Below, piece by piece: positions 47,159 through 57,700 of a stretch of DNA of 64,000 nucleotides. Each line of letters starts with the position of its first letter. Position 1 is the first letter of the stretch. A model generated the notes under the pieces. It did no database searches, was not told the origin of the DNA, and saw only the letters and a list, made by a program, of their open reading frames with translations. The DNA is from Pseudoalteromonas sp. P1-25. GTDB lineage: Bacteria > Pseudomonadota > Gammaproteobacteria > Enterobacterales > Alteromonadaceae. The position numbers were made by a program, and so were the translations under genes. Location of the stretch: contig NZ_LKDW01000017.1 of assembly GCF_001401805.1 (NCBI RefSeq), forward strand, positions 1-64,000, written 5' to 3'.

Positions 47159-47516
47159 TTATGCATGACGCACGGCATCTATTAAGTCCATGACTCTTTG
47201 TGGAATTTCATGATTTTCTTGAAATTCGCCCAGGACACCACCGAATATTGGCTTACTCATTTTCTTTCCGCCTTGATTCAGACGGTAATCTTCTTGGAAA
47301 ACTTTCCGTTTTCGTCTTGGCATTCTGTTCTTACAGCTGCAATGGAATCAACATTCCAGTTATCAGGAATGTCTCTATTATGGTCTATCAGATATTGTTC
47401 CCAAGCCTTGTACAGTGCCTCATTAGAGAATGCATCCTCAAACTCTTTCTGTCCCACGATATAATTACGAGAAGCAGGAATATCTAAACGATCTATCAAC
47501 TCAGTTCTATCTAGTC
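47159..47516 (-). pseudogene. Remnant of an OLD-family (ATPase/TOPRIM) nuclease gene
   Basis: On the minus strand, frame one reads ALRGLDRTELIDRLDIP, then VGQKEFEDAFSNEALYKAW, and ends KFSKKITV-stop. The text resumes in another frame as MSKPIFGGVLGEFQENHEIP...LIDAVRHA-stop. The EFEDAF block and the KPxFG C-terminal block are what I know from the end of OLD-family endonucleases (post-TOPRIM). The piece therefore looks like the last ~110 codons of such a gene with a frameshift and no 5' end; a TAG lies just upstream. It is distinct from the gajA gene at the right edge, though of the same superfamily. Confidence 0.55.
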
Positions 47517-47648
47517 CTCTAAGTGCCTAATATTGACAATACTGCCCTTCAAAACTTTCCAGAATATGGCTGAAAACTAGAAAGGTTTATACAATGATGG
47601 AGATTGCTAGTAATGCTGAATTCAATTGCATTACTAGAATCATTGACA

Positions 47649-48068
47649 CTATAGAATGTCTACCTCAACATTTGATAACTCAACCCCTTTAGAGGCTAAT
47701 GACTCACTGATTTTATCGATGTAATACTCACTCTCTCTTAATTCATTGGATTTTATTGATAGGCTAAGAGAAAAACTTGTGTAATCGGGCCATATCAAAA
47801 GCTCCCCTCCGCAATTAGTCTCCTTATCAATCAAAACAACCCCTATACTTTCTTTGGATAATACTTTTTTCTGTAACTCCTCAAAAACTAACTCAAAATC
47901 ATTTGAGCTAGCAACCCGCCAGTCATACATTCCATCATCTCCCGCTGGGAGGTACGTAATTTTCCCATCATAAGAGGCAGCCCAACCTTGGTGCTCTAAA
48001 TACTTTATAAATTCTATCGCATCAAAAGGTTTGCTAACTTCAAAATCAATGCTTGTTGTTTGGCTCAT
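47649..48068 (-). CDS. Candidate immunity protein for the orphan Rhs toxin
   Basis: A 139-residue, acidic, apparently cytoplasmic protein with no family I can name. It starts 5 bp after the toxin-tip gene stops, on the same strand, which is the standard position of an immunity gene. Composition (KPFDAIEFIKYLEHQGW, then DWRVASSNDFELVFEEL) resembles small alpha/beta immunity proteins in general. The assignment rests on position only. Confidence 0.6.
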   Translation of the reverse strand: MSQTTSIDFEVSKPFDAIEFIKYLEHQGWAASYDGKITYLPAGDDGMYDWRVASSNDFELVFEELQKKVLSKESIGVVLIDKETNCGGELLIWPDYTSFSLSLSIKSNELRESEYYIDKISESLASKGVELSNVEVDIL

Positions 48069-48073
48069 ATTCG

Positions 48074-49024
48074 TTAATCCAGATGCTCAAAGTATGTTAT
48101 CCCTTTTTTATCTAGCCATGTCTGCACAGGCTTAGGAATCGGTGTGTTCGAATGAAGCTGGTAAATTTTATTATTGTCTGTAGCAATTCTAAGCCTTGCA
48201 CCCATGTCGCTCTTAAACTTTTCAAGAAGTTTGGGCTTGCTTATAATCCTATCCCAGTACTGACCTAACTTCGCCTTCCACCAAGTGTTTCCAACACCAC
48301 CGTCTATATCTCGGCCACCAATCATAAACCCGCCATTTCCGCCTAATTTTTTGGTTAGCCAGTCTTCAAAATCCTTACCAACAAGCCCTTTAGCCCCACC
48401 TCGTATGTTCATTGTTTTGAACATTCTAGGTAATAAAGCGGTCAAGCCTGTCATTATCCAATTTTCTGCCATTTGCTGGCCAGCATAATTAGGATCGTCA
48501 CGATTTGTGCTTGAAACTACATTGCCATCTGAATCAACGAGTGTTGCAGTTTGGTTGTTAGGGTCAATAACAAAAGTTTGACCATCACCATAAGAAATGC
48601 GCTGGATTGGTTGTGCTTCTCCACTGGTACCACTAGGTAAATCAGTAATAGTAGCACTGGTTAATCCTGCATAGGCATGATCTGTCCAATTATCTTCTAA
48701 CTGCTGCTCCATCCGATTATTAAACTTCTCTAAGTTATCAGAAAAGCTTTGGTGCATATTGGATTCACCACTTCCTACATAAGCAGAGAAGGCTTTTTCC
48801 GTTGGTGTGCTAGTGCACCCCATAGGGTCTAAATCACACCCACTCGTCCTCCAGTTAGATGCATTGGTTCCCTGAGCAACATACCCTGTTGGATCTACTC
48901 CAGTCATTGGGTTATTCATAATGTATGTATATGGGTTTAAACTTTGACTGTTCAACGGGCTTTGTATGAAAGGATCAACACTCATAAACCTACCGAGGTT
49001 ATAATCGTACACCCGACCGTTCAT
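48074..49024 (-). CDS. Orphan Rhs core plus nuclease-like toxin tip
   Basis: A 316-residue displaced C-terminus of an Rhs protein. Residues 1 to about 130 (MNGRVYDYNLGRFMSVDPF, NPYTYIMNNP, DPTGY) are almost identical to residues 2194-2325 of the full Rhs protein at 51776-59356. The unique tip (about 131-316) ends in a compact domain: GKDFEDWLTKKLGG, GGRDIDGGVGNTWWKAKLGQYWD, and FKSDMGARLRIA...YQLHSNTPIP. That pattern matches restriction-endonuclease-fold toxins (acidic residue, then WxxAK). It has an ATG but no ribosome binding site of note and no secretion signal. It is probably a reservoir tip that can replace the parent's tip by recombination. An immunity candidate follows directly. Confidence 0.75.
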   Translation of the reverse strand: MNGRVYDYNLGRFMSVDPFIQSPLNSQSLNPYTYIMNNPMTGVDPTGYVAQGTNASNWRTSGCDLDPMGCTSTPTEKAFSAYVGSGESNMHQSFSDNLEKFNNRMEQQLEDNWTDHAYAGLTSATITDLPSGTSGEAQPIQRISYGDGQTFVIDPNNQTATLVDSDGNVVSSTNRDDPNYAGQQMAENWIMTGLTALLPRMFKTMNIRGGAKGLVGKDFEDWLTKKLGGNGGFMIGGRDIDGGVGNTWWKAKLGQYWDRIISKPKLLEKFKSDMGARLRIATDNNKIYQLHSNTPIPKPVQTWLDKKGITYFEHLD

Positions 49025-49027
49025 ATG
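48626..49027. repeat. 402-bp duplicated Rhs-core segment (orphan copy)
   Basis: Aligns without gaps to 52379-52780 in the same orientation, with about 11 mismatches by eye (about 97 percent identity). It covers the end of the Rhs core and the pre-toxin linker, the usual homology tract for tip exchange. Confidence 0.88.
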
Positions 49028-49563
49028 TATGCAGACAAAGTACGATCATCGCAACGTGTTAAAGAGCATCAGAATCAATAAGGTAAAGCATACTAATCAA
49101 TAAAGTGAGTGGGGTCACCCATTAGAAAGTTCCGGTCAAGCAGGCAGCTGTGTTTTCTTGATCTTTTGTTCAAAAACCAAGAGTTGTTACTTTTTAAACT
49201 CAATTTAAATATGACTATGCATCTAGTCATGACGTCGATTGGTGTGAATATGCACCAGTCACCCATATGAATTTAGGCATTGTAATTAAGCATCATTTGA
49301 TGATTAATTAGACCCTCGGCTTTCGCCTCAGTCATCGTTTAGTGCCAATGTCGGTCCAGTTTTTGGCAGTGTACACGCACTGCGCAATAACAAATCTGTG
49401 GTTTATGTTTACACATAACCAAACCTTTATGGCTCAGAGATTGGGCATACCCAACATTTAAATATGAGCGGTTAACGTGCAGGCTCATATAGCTTGCCCA
49501 CCACTGGGGCGGGGTGGGGGTGGACGGGCTAGCTTTTATCGGGGAGTGACTATTTTGATCAAT
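49028..49563. other. Non-coding accessory stretch with palindromes
   Basis: No gene longer than about 20 codons is convincing here. Two structures stand out. TAATTAAGCATC / GATGATTAATTA (49283-49310) is a near-perfect 12-bp palindrome with a 4-base centre. A G-rich run at about 49505-49530 is flanked by AGCTTGCCC / GGGCTAGCT arms. It probably contains IS or cassette debris. Confidence 0.45.
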
Positions 49564-50088
49564 CTATCTCACTATTTCACCTGATTTAGTGGTACTAATT
49601 TCGCACTCAAGTGATAACTTCCGAGCTTTGCCTTTCAATTCTAGCTTACCTGATAAATCATCGGTAATTAGTAGCTTAAAGCTCCAGTCTTGCAAATCGA
49701 TATCTTCAGATAAGGCATCGTTCTTGTCACCAAAATAATGAAAATCCATTTTAAAAATAGTTGTTTCTACCTCTAAGCCTTCATTTGAAACACTCTTGGA
49801 CACTTTAAGTGTTTGTAAATCGGGAAAGTGAATATCTTGAAAGCACTTCCCAGTAACCTCAACTAGTGCCTCATTTCTCAATATAGACACTTTATTCAAA
49901 CCGAAGTCGTGGTTTACATACGCTGAATATTTTACCCTGTCAACATCAACTAAATGAATTTCTTTAAGCTCCACATAAAGGTCTGGTATGCCTGTATATG
50001 AAAGGTCAGATTTCTCTTGCGATATTGCGCACGAGGTAAAACTTGCTAGCGCCAAACAAGCGGATATCCAGTATGTACTGTGCTTCAT
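49564..50088 (-). CDS. Putative lipoprotein, possible immunity partner
   Basis: A 174-residue exported protein. Its N-terminus (MKHSTYWISACLALASFTSC) looks like a lipoprotein signal ending in a lipobox-like FTSC. The rest is predicted beta-rich and without a known family (YVELKEIHLVDVDRVKYSAYV, DDLSGKLELKGKARKLSLEC). It begins 6 bp after the DUF4329-like toxin fragment ends, the position of an immunity gene. A membrane-anchored periplasmic immunity protein would fit an exported toxin. Function is inferred from position only. Confidence 0.5.
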   Translation of the reverse strand: MKHSTYWISACLALASFTSCAISQEKSDLSYTGIPDLYVELKEIHLVDVDRVKYSAYVNHDFGLNKVSILRNEALVEVTGKCFQDIHFPDLQTLKVSKSVSNEGLEVETTIFKMDFHYFGDKNDALSEDIDLQDWSFKLLITDDLSGKLELKGKARKLSLECEISTTKSGEIVR

Positions 50089-50094
50089 TTTTGA

Positions 50095-50517
50095 TTATTC
50101 CTTAGTTGTAGATGACAGATATTTGTAACCATCTGGAGTTGCTAGATACAGCCCAGTTCCACCTTTAACAAAGTCTTCGTCATTTCGTGAGAAATTGTGT
50201 ACATCAGCAGTTCCTCTCCTTTGACTAGAGTTCCAGACACTCGGATACATTTTTCTCAATTCTCTGGTAATCTTGAAGCGCTTAACGTGTGCATGTATTG
50301 CTTTGCCTACTGGAGATTCATTTGATGATGAGCAAGAATTCGTAGCGACACCGCATTGTAGTGGTGTTCCGTCGGTATAAATTTCAGCAGAAAATTTGTC
50401 ATTCACAGTGCAGATGTTTGCACAGTGCTCAACGCTATTTTCTTGTGATAAGCCATAAACCTCTGCACTCAGCCGCATAAGAAAGCCCTCTTCATTTTCA
50501 CCTTCAGTACTTCTCAA
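50095..50517 (-). pseudogene. Truncated Rhs-type toxin tip, DUF4329-like
   Basis: A 140-codon fragment with only a TTG to start from. The C-terminal half carries a DUF4329/JAB-like pattern: AEIYTDG, then KAIHAHVKRF, and ADVHNFSRNDEDFVKGGTGLYLATPDGYKY, i.e. glutamate, HxH and S..D in metalloprotease-like order. The reading frame extends left of the TTG into sequence joined to an IS3 remnant about 45 bp away, so the upstream Rhs core has been lost. It is likely a dead or orphan toxin module; the lipoprotein gene downstream would be its immunity partner. Confidence 0.5.
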
Positions 50518-50562
50518 GGTTTTAACTTTTTTTCTTGTTGTCTTTGGACTTCCCAGCTTTCA

Positions 50563-50736
50563 CTAGACAGTTTCTAACTCAGAAAAATACGCTTCCTCAA
50601 ATTTAGCAGGTGAAACACCGCCTGTATGCGAGTGACGTTTTTTCGGATTGTAAAACATTTCTATAAAATTAAATATCTCTGCTTTCGCATCATTGCGTGT
50701 TGAGTAAATCTTCCTTTTAATTATCCGCTTTTAAAT
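50563..50736 (-). mobile_element. 3' remnant of an IS3-family transposase (OrfB)
   Basis: The minus strand encodes IKRKIYSTRNDAKAEIF, NFIEMFYNPKKRHSHTGGVSP and AKFEEAYFSELETV before TAG. This is the C-terminal end of the IS3-family integrase core (the YNxxRRHSxxGxxSPxxFE block). The rest of the element is absent. It separates the DUF4329-like fragment from the main Rhs/immunity pair. Confidence 0.8.
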
Positions 50737-51056
50737 CGTTGCAAAAAAGCTGTACTAAATTGGGTGGAGTTACAGTTCGTCCTACCTTAACCTACTCATT
50801 TTCCCAACATCATCAATCCGTTACTAATGATTTCATAGTTGCCCATCATCAATAAAACTTGACCCCATGACACCTTTTTCGTTGTTAGCATCATTATGAA
50901 ATTAGTTTGAAAGCATTACTAGCAATCGCCAACATTTAGACAATTAGGTGCTGGGTAGTTAGATAGTTTGGATGGTTGCGATGTTTAATATGGTCGAAAA
51001 ATAGTGATGATGATTGGGTGGAGGCCGCTCTAATGCTCAAGACAGCCTCTCATCAT
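50737..51056. other. Intergenic stretch without recognised content
   Basis: About 320 bp between the IS3 remnant and the immunity candidate. No credible gene, tRNA or repeat seen. It may include further IS debris. Confidence 0.4.
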
Positions 51057-51773
51057 TTAAGTCTCAGAAAAGTGAGTGTACTTTTTTAATGGCGGTTTAC
51101 GAGATAGCTTCCGCTGGGATTGCTTATCGACTAAAAGAATATTACCCTTCCTTTGCTGGCTATCAAACAAACTGTCAGCATTTTGTTGAGCAACACTAAA
51201 CCCCTTGTCATTCAAATAATTTAGCGGGTAATAACCTTTAATTGCACCCTCAGCTATGTCTTTAGGGTGCACTAACCACTTTGCTTCTTCGCTACCTATT
51301 GAGGTTGAGGTGCCACCAAACAACCCTTTTTTAATTTTCTCTTCAGTTACGGGTAAATAGTCACCATTTAAAATTCTACTATATCCGTAGGTAACAGTCT
51401 CAGCGACAGAATCGCAATTAAACAATTGAATCTCTCTTTTAAATCCCTCATCAAAGCTCGTTAGACTCGTAAATTCCAGCACTGAAAAATCAAGCTTTAG
51501 GTATGAAAACACCTTGTTTACTGTTAGCACGGGCCTGCTACTGGCATCATAAAAATCCAAATTCTCTAACTGTTCAGTGCTTAGGGATTCTTCCTCTTGC
51601 AAAAAAAGCCTTATATCTTTAATTTCGTCATAGTTAATAGAAAAATGCGTAGCTTCATACGTACTATGCTGAAGAAATGTATCAACTAAGCTACTCAAGT
51701 TTATCGAATTATCATCGGTTACCAAGAAATATGCTTTAGTAACGTTATATTTAGTTTTACTTTTGAAAAACAT
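51057..51773 (-). CDS. Candidate immunity protein of the large Rhs toxin
   Basis: A 238-residue soluble protein starting 2 bp after the Rhs gene ends, on the same strand. No signal peptide or membrane helix, so it would act in the cytoplasm, as expected if the delivered tip is a nuclease. The middle has EEAKWLVHPKDIAEGAIKGYYPLNYL; the basic C-terminus reads QSQRKLSRKPPLKKY. No family recognised. Assignment is from position and size. Confidence 0.6.
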   Translation of the reverse strand: MFFKSKTKYNVTKAYFLVTDDNSINLSSLVDTFLQHSTYEATHFSINYDEIKDIRLFLQEEESLSTEQLENLDFYDASSRPVLTVNKVFSYLKLDFSVLEFTSLTSFDEGFKREIQLFNCDSVAETVTYGYSRILNGDYLPVTEEKIKKGLFGGTSTSIGSEEAKWLVHPKDIAEGAIKGYYPLNYLNDKGFSVAQQNADSLFDSQQRKGNILLVDKQSQRKLSRKPPLKKYTHFSET

Positions 51774-51775
51774 AA

Positions 51776-54700
51776 TTATTTACCAAACCACTTTTGAAGT
51801 TGGACAGCCCAATTATTCACACTTACTGAACCAGAAATACCTTCATTTCTCATCTTATTAGCATTTCTTTGAATTAACTGAGCGGGATTATCTGTTTTAG
51901 ATGCTATCTCTTTAACTCTGACAGAACCATCTTTAAATGCTGCTGCAACATCTGGACGCGGACCGTATTTTAGCCTCATGCTTTTCACGCCATCCATTAA
52001 CCTTTTATACCCCAAATCCATGGTGACTTTTGTAACATTAGGATTTAAAGCATAAGCATATGCATACATTTTGGATATTGTTTCGTGCCCTAGTGTACCT
52101 GTAGATTGTGCATTACCAATAATTTTTGACCCTGCGTAGGAAAGGGCTTTACCACCTAATGCTAAAAACTCTCCTCCAAACAAAGCAAAAGAGGTATCTG
52201 CGGCTGTATTAGGCGTCCATAATGAAGAGAAAAATAAACCTGCGGATGCTACAGGGTCGTCAGTAAAGCCACCTCCCGCAGCAACCAACCTATTAGCCCA
52301 AAATTGTGCAGACTCATCGCCAGTCTGCGTGAAGGGTAAATAGCTGCCCCAAGTTCTTTCTGTATCACCACCTTGATTGGTACTACTAGGTAAATCAGTA
52401 ATAGTAACGCTGGTTAATCCTGCATAGGCATGATCTGTCCAATTATCTTCTAACTGCTGCTCCATCCGTTTATTAAACTTCTCTAAGTTATCAGAAAAGC
52501 TTTGGTGCATATTGGACTCACCACTTCCTACATAAGCAGAGAAGGCTTTTTCAGTTGGTGTGCTAGTGCACCCCATCGGGTCTAAATCACACCCACTCGT
52601 CCTCCAGTTAGATGCATTGGTTCCCTGAGCAACATACCCTGTTGGATCTACTCCAGCCATTGGGTTATTCATAATGTATGTATATGGGTTTAAACTTTGG
52701 CTGTTCAACGGGCTTTGTATGAAAGGATCAACACTCATAAACCTACCGAGGTTATAATCGTACACTCGCCCGTTCATATGAATTAACTGCTGCTCTATTA
52801 GCTGCTCATGGCCTGTATACCCTCTGGCTAAATCATCCCAATCAGCAAGATTTATAAGCTTATTGCCAGTACCGGCATCTATTGGCCGCCCAAAAATACC
52901 ATGTGCTCTATAACGAATAATGTTAGGTGTACTGTCTCTACCTGTCAAAAGTACAGTAGGACTACCTAATCTATCTTCTAATGAATGCAATACTGATGTC
53001 GGATAGCTTGGGTTACCACTTACTGCTAAATATAATGTGGTATGACCCCCAACATAAGTCTTGTCTAATACCTTGTTACCTGGCTGGATCTCACGCTCAA
53101 ACCCTTTACCAATATAATAAGTAGTAGTTGTAAGGCTACCACTTTGTTTTGTTTGCTTAAAGCGCATACCGTCAGCGCCATAACTGAATGTTGTTGTTAC
53201 AGCGTTTTTAATCAACCTTGTTGGTTTATTATCTACATTATAAATAGCTTCAGATAAGCCATCTCCAGTCAACATGTTTCCGTTGTTGTCGTATGAGAAA
53301 TTGACACTTCCAGAACTTTTGATTACACGCCTCACTGCATTAGGCCCTGCATTTCCCCCCTGACTTCGGTTGCTGTTATAGTAATACGTGCCAGCATAAT
53401 CACTTTTTTGCGTTAGGTTCCCTACTGCATCATAGTTGTAATCGATATTAGCTTCAGCTGTACCATTACGAGAATACTGTGCAGCCTGAACACGCATCAA
53501 ATTATCGTAGGTATACTCTTCTTTTAGGTTTGTAATCAGATTTTGCTGGTGCGTTAGATTTCCCATACCATCATATCCATAATCAATGGATTGATACTTG
53601 GTAGCACAGCTGTAACTTGTCCCACTACAAATACCGTTGACTGAGCCATTATCATGCCGATAAAAGTTTTGGTATATATTCCCACTCAATACTTGCTTAA
53701 CGACATTCCCGAATGCATCTATCTCATCAATTTTTCTGAGTGTCTCATCTGCATGTAATAGGTGTCGGAACTCGCGTTCTAGGTAACCGTACTCATTATA
53801 TTCATACCCAATCACTTCGTTACTAGGGTATTTCTCAGCTTTCAATACACCTAAAGTAGAGTGATAGGCATATTCCTGAATAAAGTTGATGCCATCAATT
53901 GTGGTCGTAACCTTATTAACTCGCAACAATGAGTCATATTCAAAATTCTTAATTTCACCCGAACCAGAGTTGGTAGAATCGAGCAAGCCTTTTCCTGCAC
54001 TATCATACGACCAAGTGCGGCCGTTGACTGTCCTGACACGGCCTAAAAAATCATACTCAGGCTGAACAATCACTCCTCTTGCATCTGTTTGCGTTTCTAA
54101 CTCCCCAAACTGATTGTAAGTGAATGACCAGCTTCCCATATTAGGGTCTGAAAAACTTATCTTTTGACCAAGATCATCGTATACAGCGGTGGTTACACTT
54201 CCTTTTGCGTCTTTTATAAAGTCAGGGTTTCCAGCACTATCATATGCAAATAACGTTACTCCATCTTTAACATCAATAGTCTTAAGAAGCTCACCAAATG
54301 AGTTATAGATTCTAGACATTGTCCCAACACTATCAGAACGACTCCCTATATGAGAAACTGATTCGCCTTCAGCAAGTGATGTTCCAGCTACATCAATAGT
54401 CGTAATAAGTCCCGTATAGAAATAATTAGACACATAATTTACTAGTCCATCATCAACACTTTTAAATTCAGGCCTTCCAAGAGCATCATAAGCACCAAAC
54501 TCTACCGAAGTTCTTGTTGAGTAACTCGCCGTAGGCGTGATAGAACGAAGTACATTCCCTCTCTCGTCGAATTCAGTTTCAGAAATTATTAAAGATCCAT
54601 CAAAACCAGTCGTTTCTGTTTTGACCGAACGACCCAAGCTATCTAGATACTCTGTAACGACAGGCGCTCCATCTTGAACTGTTTTCACAATAACTGGATA

Positions 54701-57700
54701 ATCTCCGCTTCCCCATAAATATTGTGTATAGACAATAGGAGATAAAAGAGTTCCACTTTTAGACACAGCAGTGCTTAATACCTGACCAAGAAAGTTAACG
54801 GTGCTATCAGTGCTAACACCGCTTGCATTAATTTGACTTTCCGCTGCTCCAGTTAATTTGTCGAAGTAGGAAGTTGATGCGTCAAAACTGGTACCCCACT
54901 GCCTATTTCTAACTATTTCAACAAAATATCCGTCATTTGAGTAAACAAGCTTTTTCCATCGTTCCCCTTCTGTTATTGTTTTGGGTTGTCCATAAACATC
55001 AAAGTCTGAAAAAACTTTCTTACGCTTGATTACCCCAGCGCCATTTTTCACTCCGCTTTCAGTAACTACATAGGTTGTAGGATCATAATTCGTATACCGG
55101 AGTACTTTTCGAATCGCTCTCTCACCTGAAGGGAGCCCACTTAAAGTGTAGCTAGTTCGACTTTCAACTTCTGCGCTATCTGGGAGACTGATATAACCGT
55201 TTGAAAAGTAAGTAGTGTTATTAATTACTGTTTTTGACGTGTAATCATCCTCTTTCAATACTGTTTTATGAGTTACCTGGCATAACGTGTTCTTCTCGAT
55301 ATCAGTTGTTGTCGTTGACAGCCATTCACCGCTTGCCCCATAACTCGTATTAACTGTTGAAGGGGAATAAAAACAGTATGGTTCGCCTGTAATATAAGGA
55401 TTTACACTTTCAGCTCTTGAATAGGTTGCAGTACTTAACAGAAAATTGTTAGTTAAATCCTCTTTTCGAGTTGTTTTAACCATACCTGACCAAGGAAAAA
55501 TATGCTCGAATTCTATTGTCGTTTTGAAATCGATGTTTGAACCTGTCACCTCCATTGATGGCGTTGATTGCACAGTTTCAATAGATTCGAAACCTTGAAA
55601 CCCTCGACCTGCAAGATGGAAAATGGGTACTCCATACTGATATTGAGTTGTGTTTAATGAGCCTACGCCATTATCCTCTTCGAAAGTATCAACTACACGC
55701 ATTGTGTTAGTAAAGCGCACATAGGGATAGTTTTCGAACAATGAAAAGCTATTGTTAGAAATAGAAACGTTCGCGAGTTGGTCATAGCTCACTTTAGCTT
55801 TAACCCCCATGCCTGTGGTTACCTCACGGATGGTATAATTTTCAGTTGAGTCTCTCAAATAAGTTAGGTATCCACGAGGGTTTGAGCCTATGCCCCCTGA
55901 TTTTGAACCATAATACCAACGTCTCTTTACTGCTGAAGACTCAAAACCCAACCCACTGACAAAGTCATCGCGTCCGTCACCATCGAGATCTACTACTGAC
56001 ATAGTTGCTAGTGCGCCTATTACATTTGAGCCTAGGTCATGTACTTGAAAAGATACGCCATCTTCCTGTGTAATCCATACGTCCCATGCAAATGCGTCAT
56101 AGATATGAAAGCGTGGCCGCTCTGCACCATCAATTGCTCTACAATCCTGATTTGTAGAGTGGTCCCAACATTGATATCGATAACTTGTTGTTCCGGTTGG
56201 TACTAATAAGTCCTGACGTCCATCACCGTTAAAATCGAAAACTTTGATGAAGTTATTATAAACTAACCCCTCTGCTTCATTTTCATTAGCCACCCCCCCA
56301 TGCAAGGAAGAGCCGTAAGCAAACTCTCTTTTCCCCGTCGAGACAGGGCTTGCGAAGCTGCCATTGCCCTTGTTGATCGCAATCGAAAAAGTGTAAGTAT
56401 TGTCTTGGGAGTTCGCAAGGTGAAGCGTTAATATGTCTGGTAAACCGTCACCATTAAAGTCAATCCATTTACCAGGAGCTGTTCGCAGAAACTCATTAAA
56501 ATTTACATTCAGTGTATGCGAGCGATGTGTGAATGTGAGTTGTCCAGTATTCTTATTATAATTCGTTTCGTACCACCAAGGCGACTTACCAAATGTTGCG
56601 CCTGCAAGGTCTATCGTACCATCTCCATTAACATCAATTGGATTAACAGAGAAACGAATATTAAGCGCTATTTGACCAGCAAATGTAAAGCTATTCCCTG
56701 AGTTCATATATGCTTTGTAGGTTATAATGCCTTCAGTTGGGTCTGATGTTTCCGCCTTTGTAGCTACTAATAGATCTTTTCTCCCATCCCCATCGAAGTC
56801 AATAACAAAATTATTACACATTGCTAAAGTGTTGAGATTTGAATAACTCAGATAGCAGCCTGCATCAATGCCCGTATCTTTGAGTAATGAAATATTACCG
56901 TTATCATATGAGGCAATTTTTATTCTGTCGTTACTGTCTTTGTAAATGATGTCAGTGGTGCCATCACCGTTAAAGTCCATAGCTCCATTCACAGAAGTAT
57001 AACGATATTCACCTATGTCGTTTGAGAGTGACGAGTCTCCAGAAGAGGTGCCAACCCCTGAAGACCCATATCCAGGCAAGCTACTCCATGACATGAAACC
57101 GCCTCCTGATAGATAGATACCATCGGCACCGGATAGGTCGAGAACACCATCATTATCATAATCACCTTCGCGATAAATGGTTTGCCCCACCAAAAATTGG
57201 TCGGTAATACTTTCGAGCGGATGATTAGCACCTTCAGAATAAGTGAAGCTAGAATTGTACCAATCGAAATCTGTTGCTATACAATCACTATTACCTGAAC
57301 CGTCACAATATTTTAACTTGTTTAATAGATATATCTGATAGATGCCATCATTCGCAGGCGATGCATGCTCAAGTCGCCAGTTCGCCTCTAAGGTTTCATC
57401 TATGTAAATATCAATACGTTTTAACAGGCGATTTGATAAAGACTTACCACCGAATGAGAATTTTTCTGAGCCGTCAATGGTTGAGTAAACAAAGTTTGCT
57501 CTACGGGTACCTCGCGTACCGCTATGTCCAGTGTAAAAAATATTTTTCAGGTATAGGTTCCCAGTTACACCAAAGTATTCGTATTCCACTTCATTTTTAA
57601 ACGCGTCTTCTATCAGCGCAAGCATCCAGCTTTCCGCAACGCTATGACCTGACCTTATCTTACGAGAATTAGAGCTATTTCCATAAATTTCTGTATTACC

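Noticed and set aside
47198..47487. Two overlapping plus-strand frames of about 90 codons
   Set aside because: They lie antisense to the OLD-family remnant and look like chance frames.
49350..49380. IS-end-like TGTACACTGCCAAAAACTGG on the minus strand
   Set aside because: It resembles some IS3-type termini, but no matching second end or transposase was found around it.
51014..51199. 61-codon plus-strand open frame opposite the immunity candidate
   Set aside because: It overlaps the better-supported minus-strand gene, has no ribosome binding site, and its protein has no recognisable pattern.
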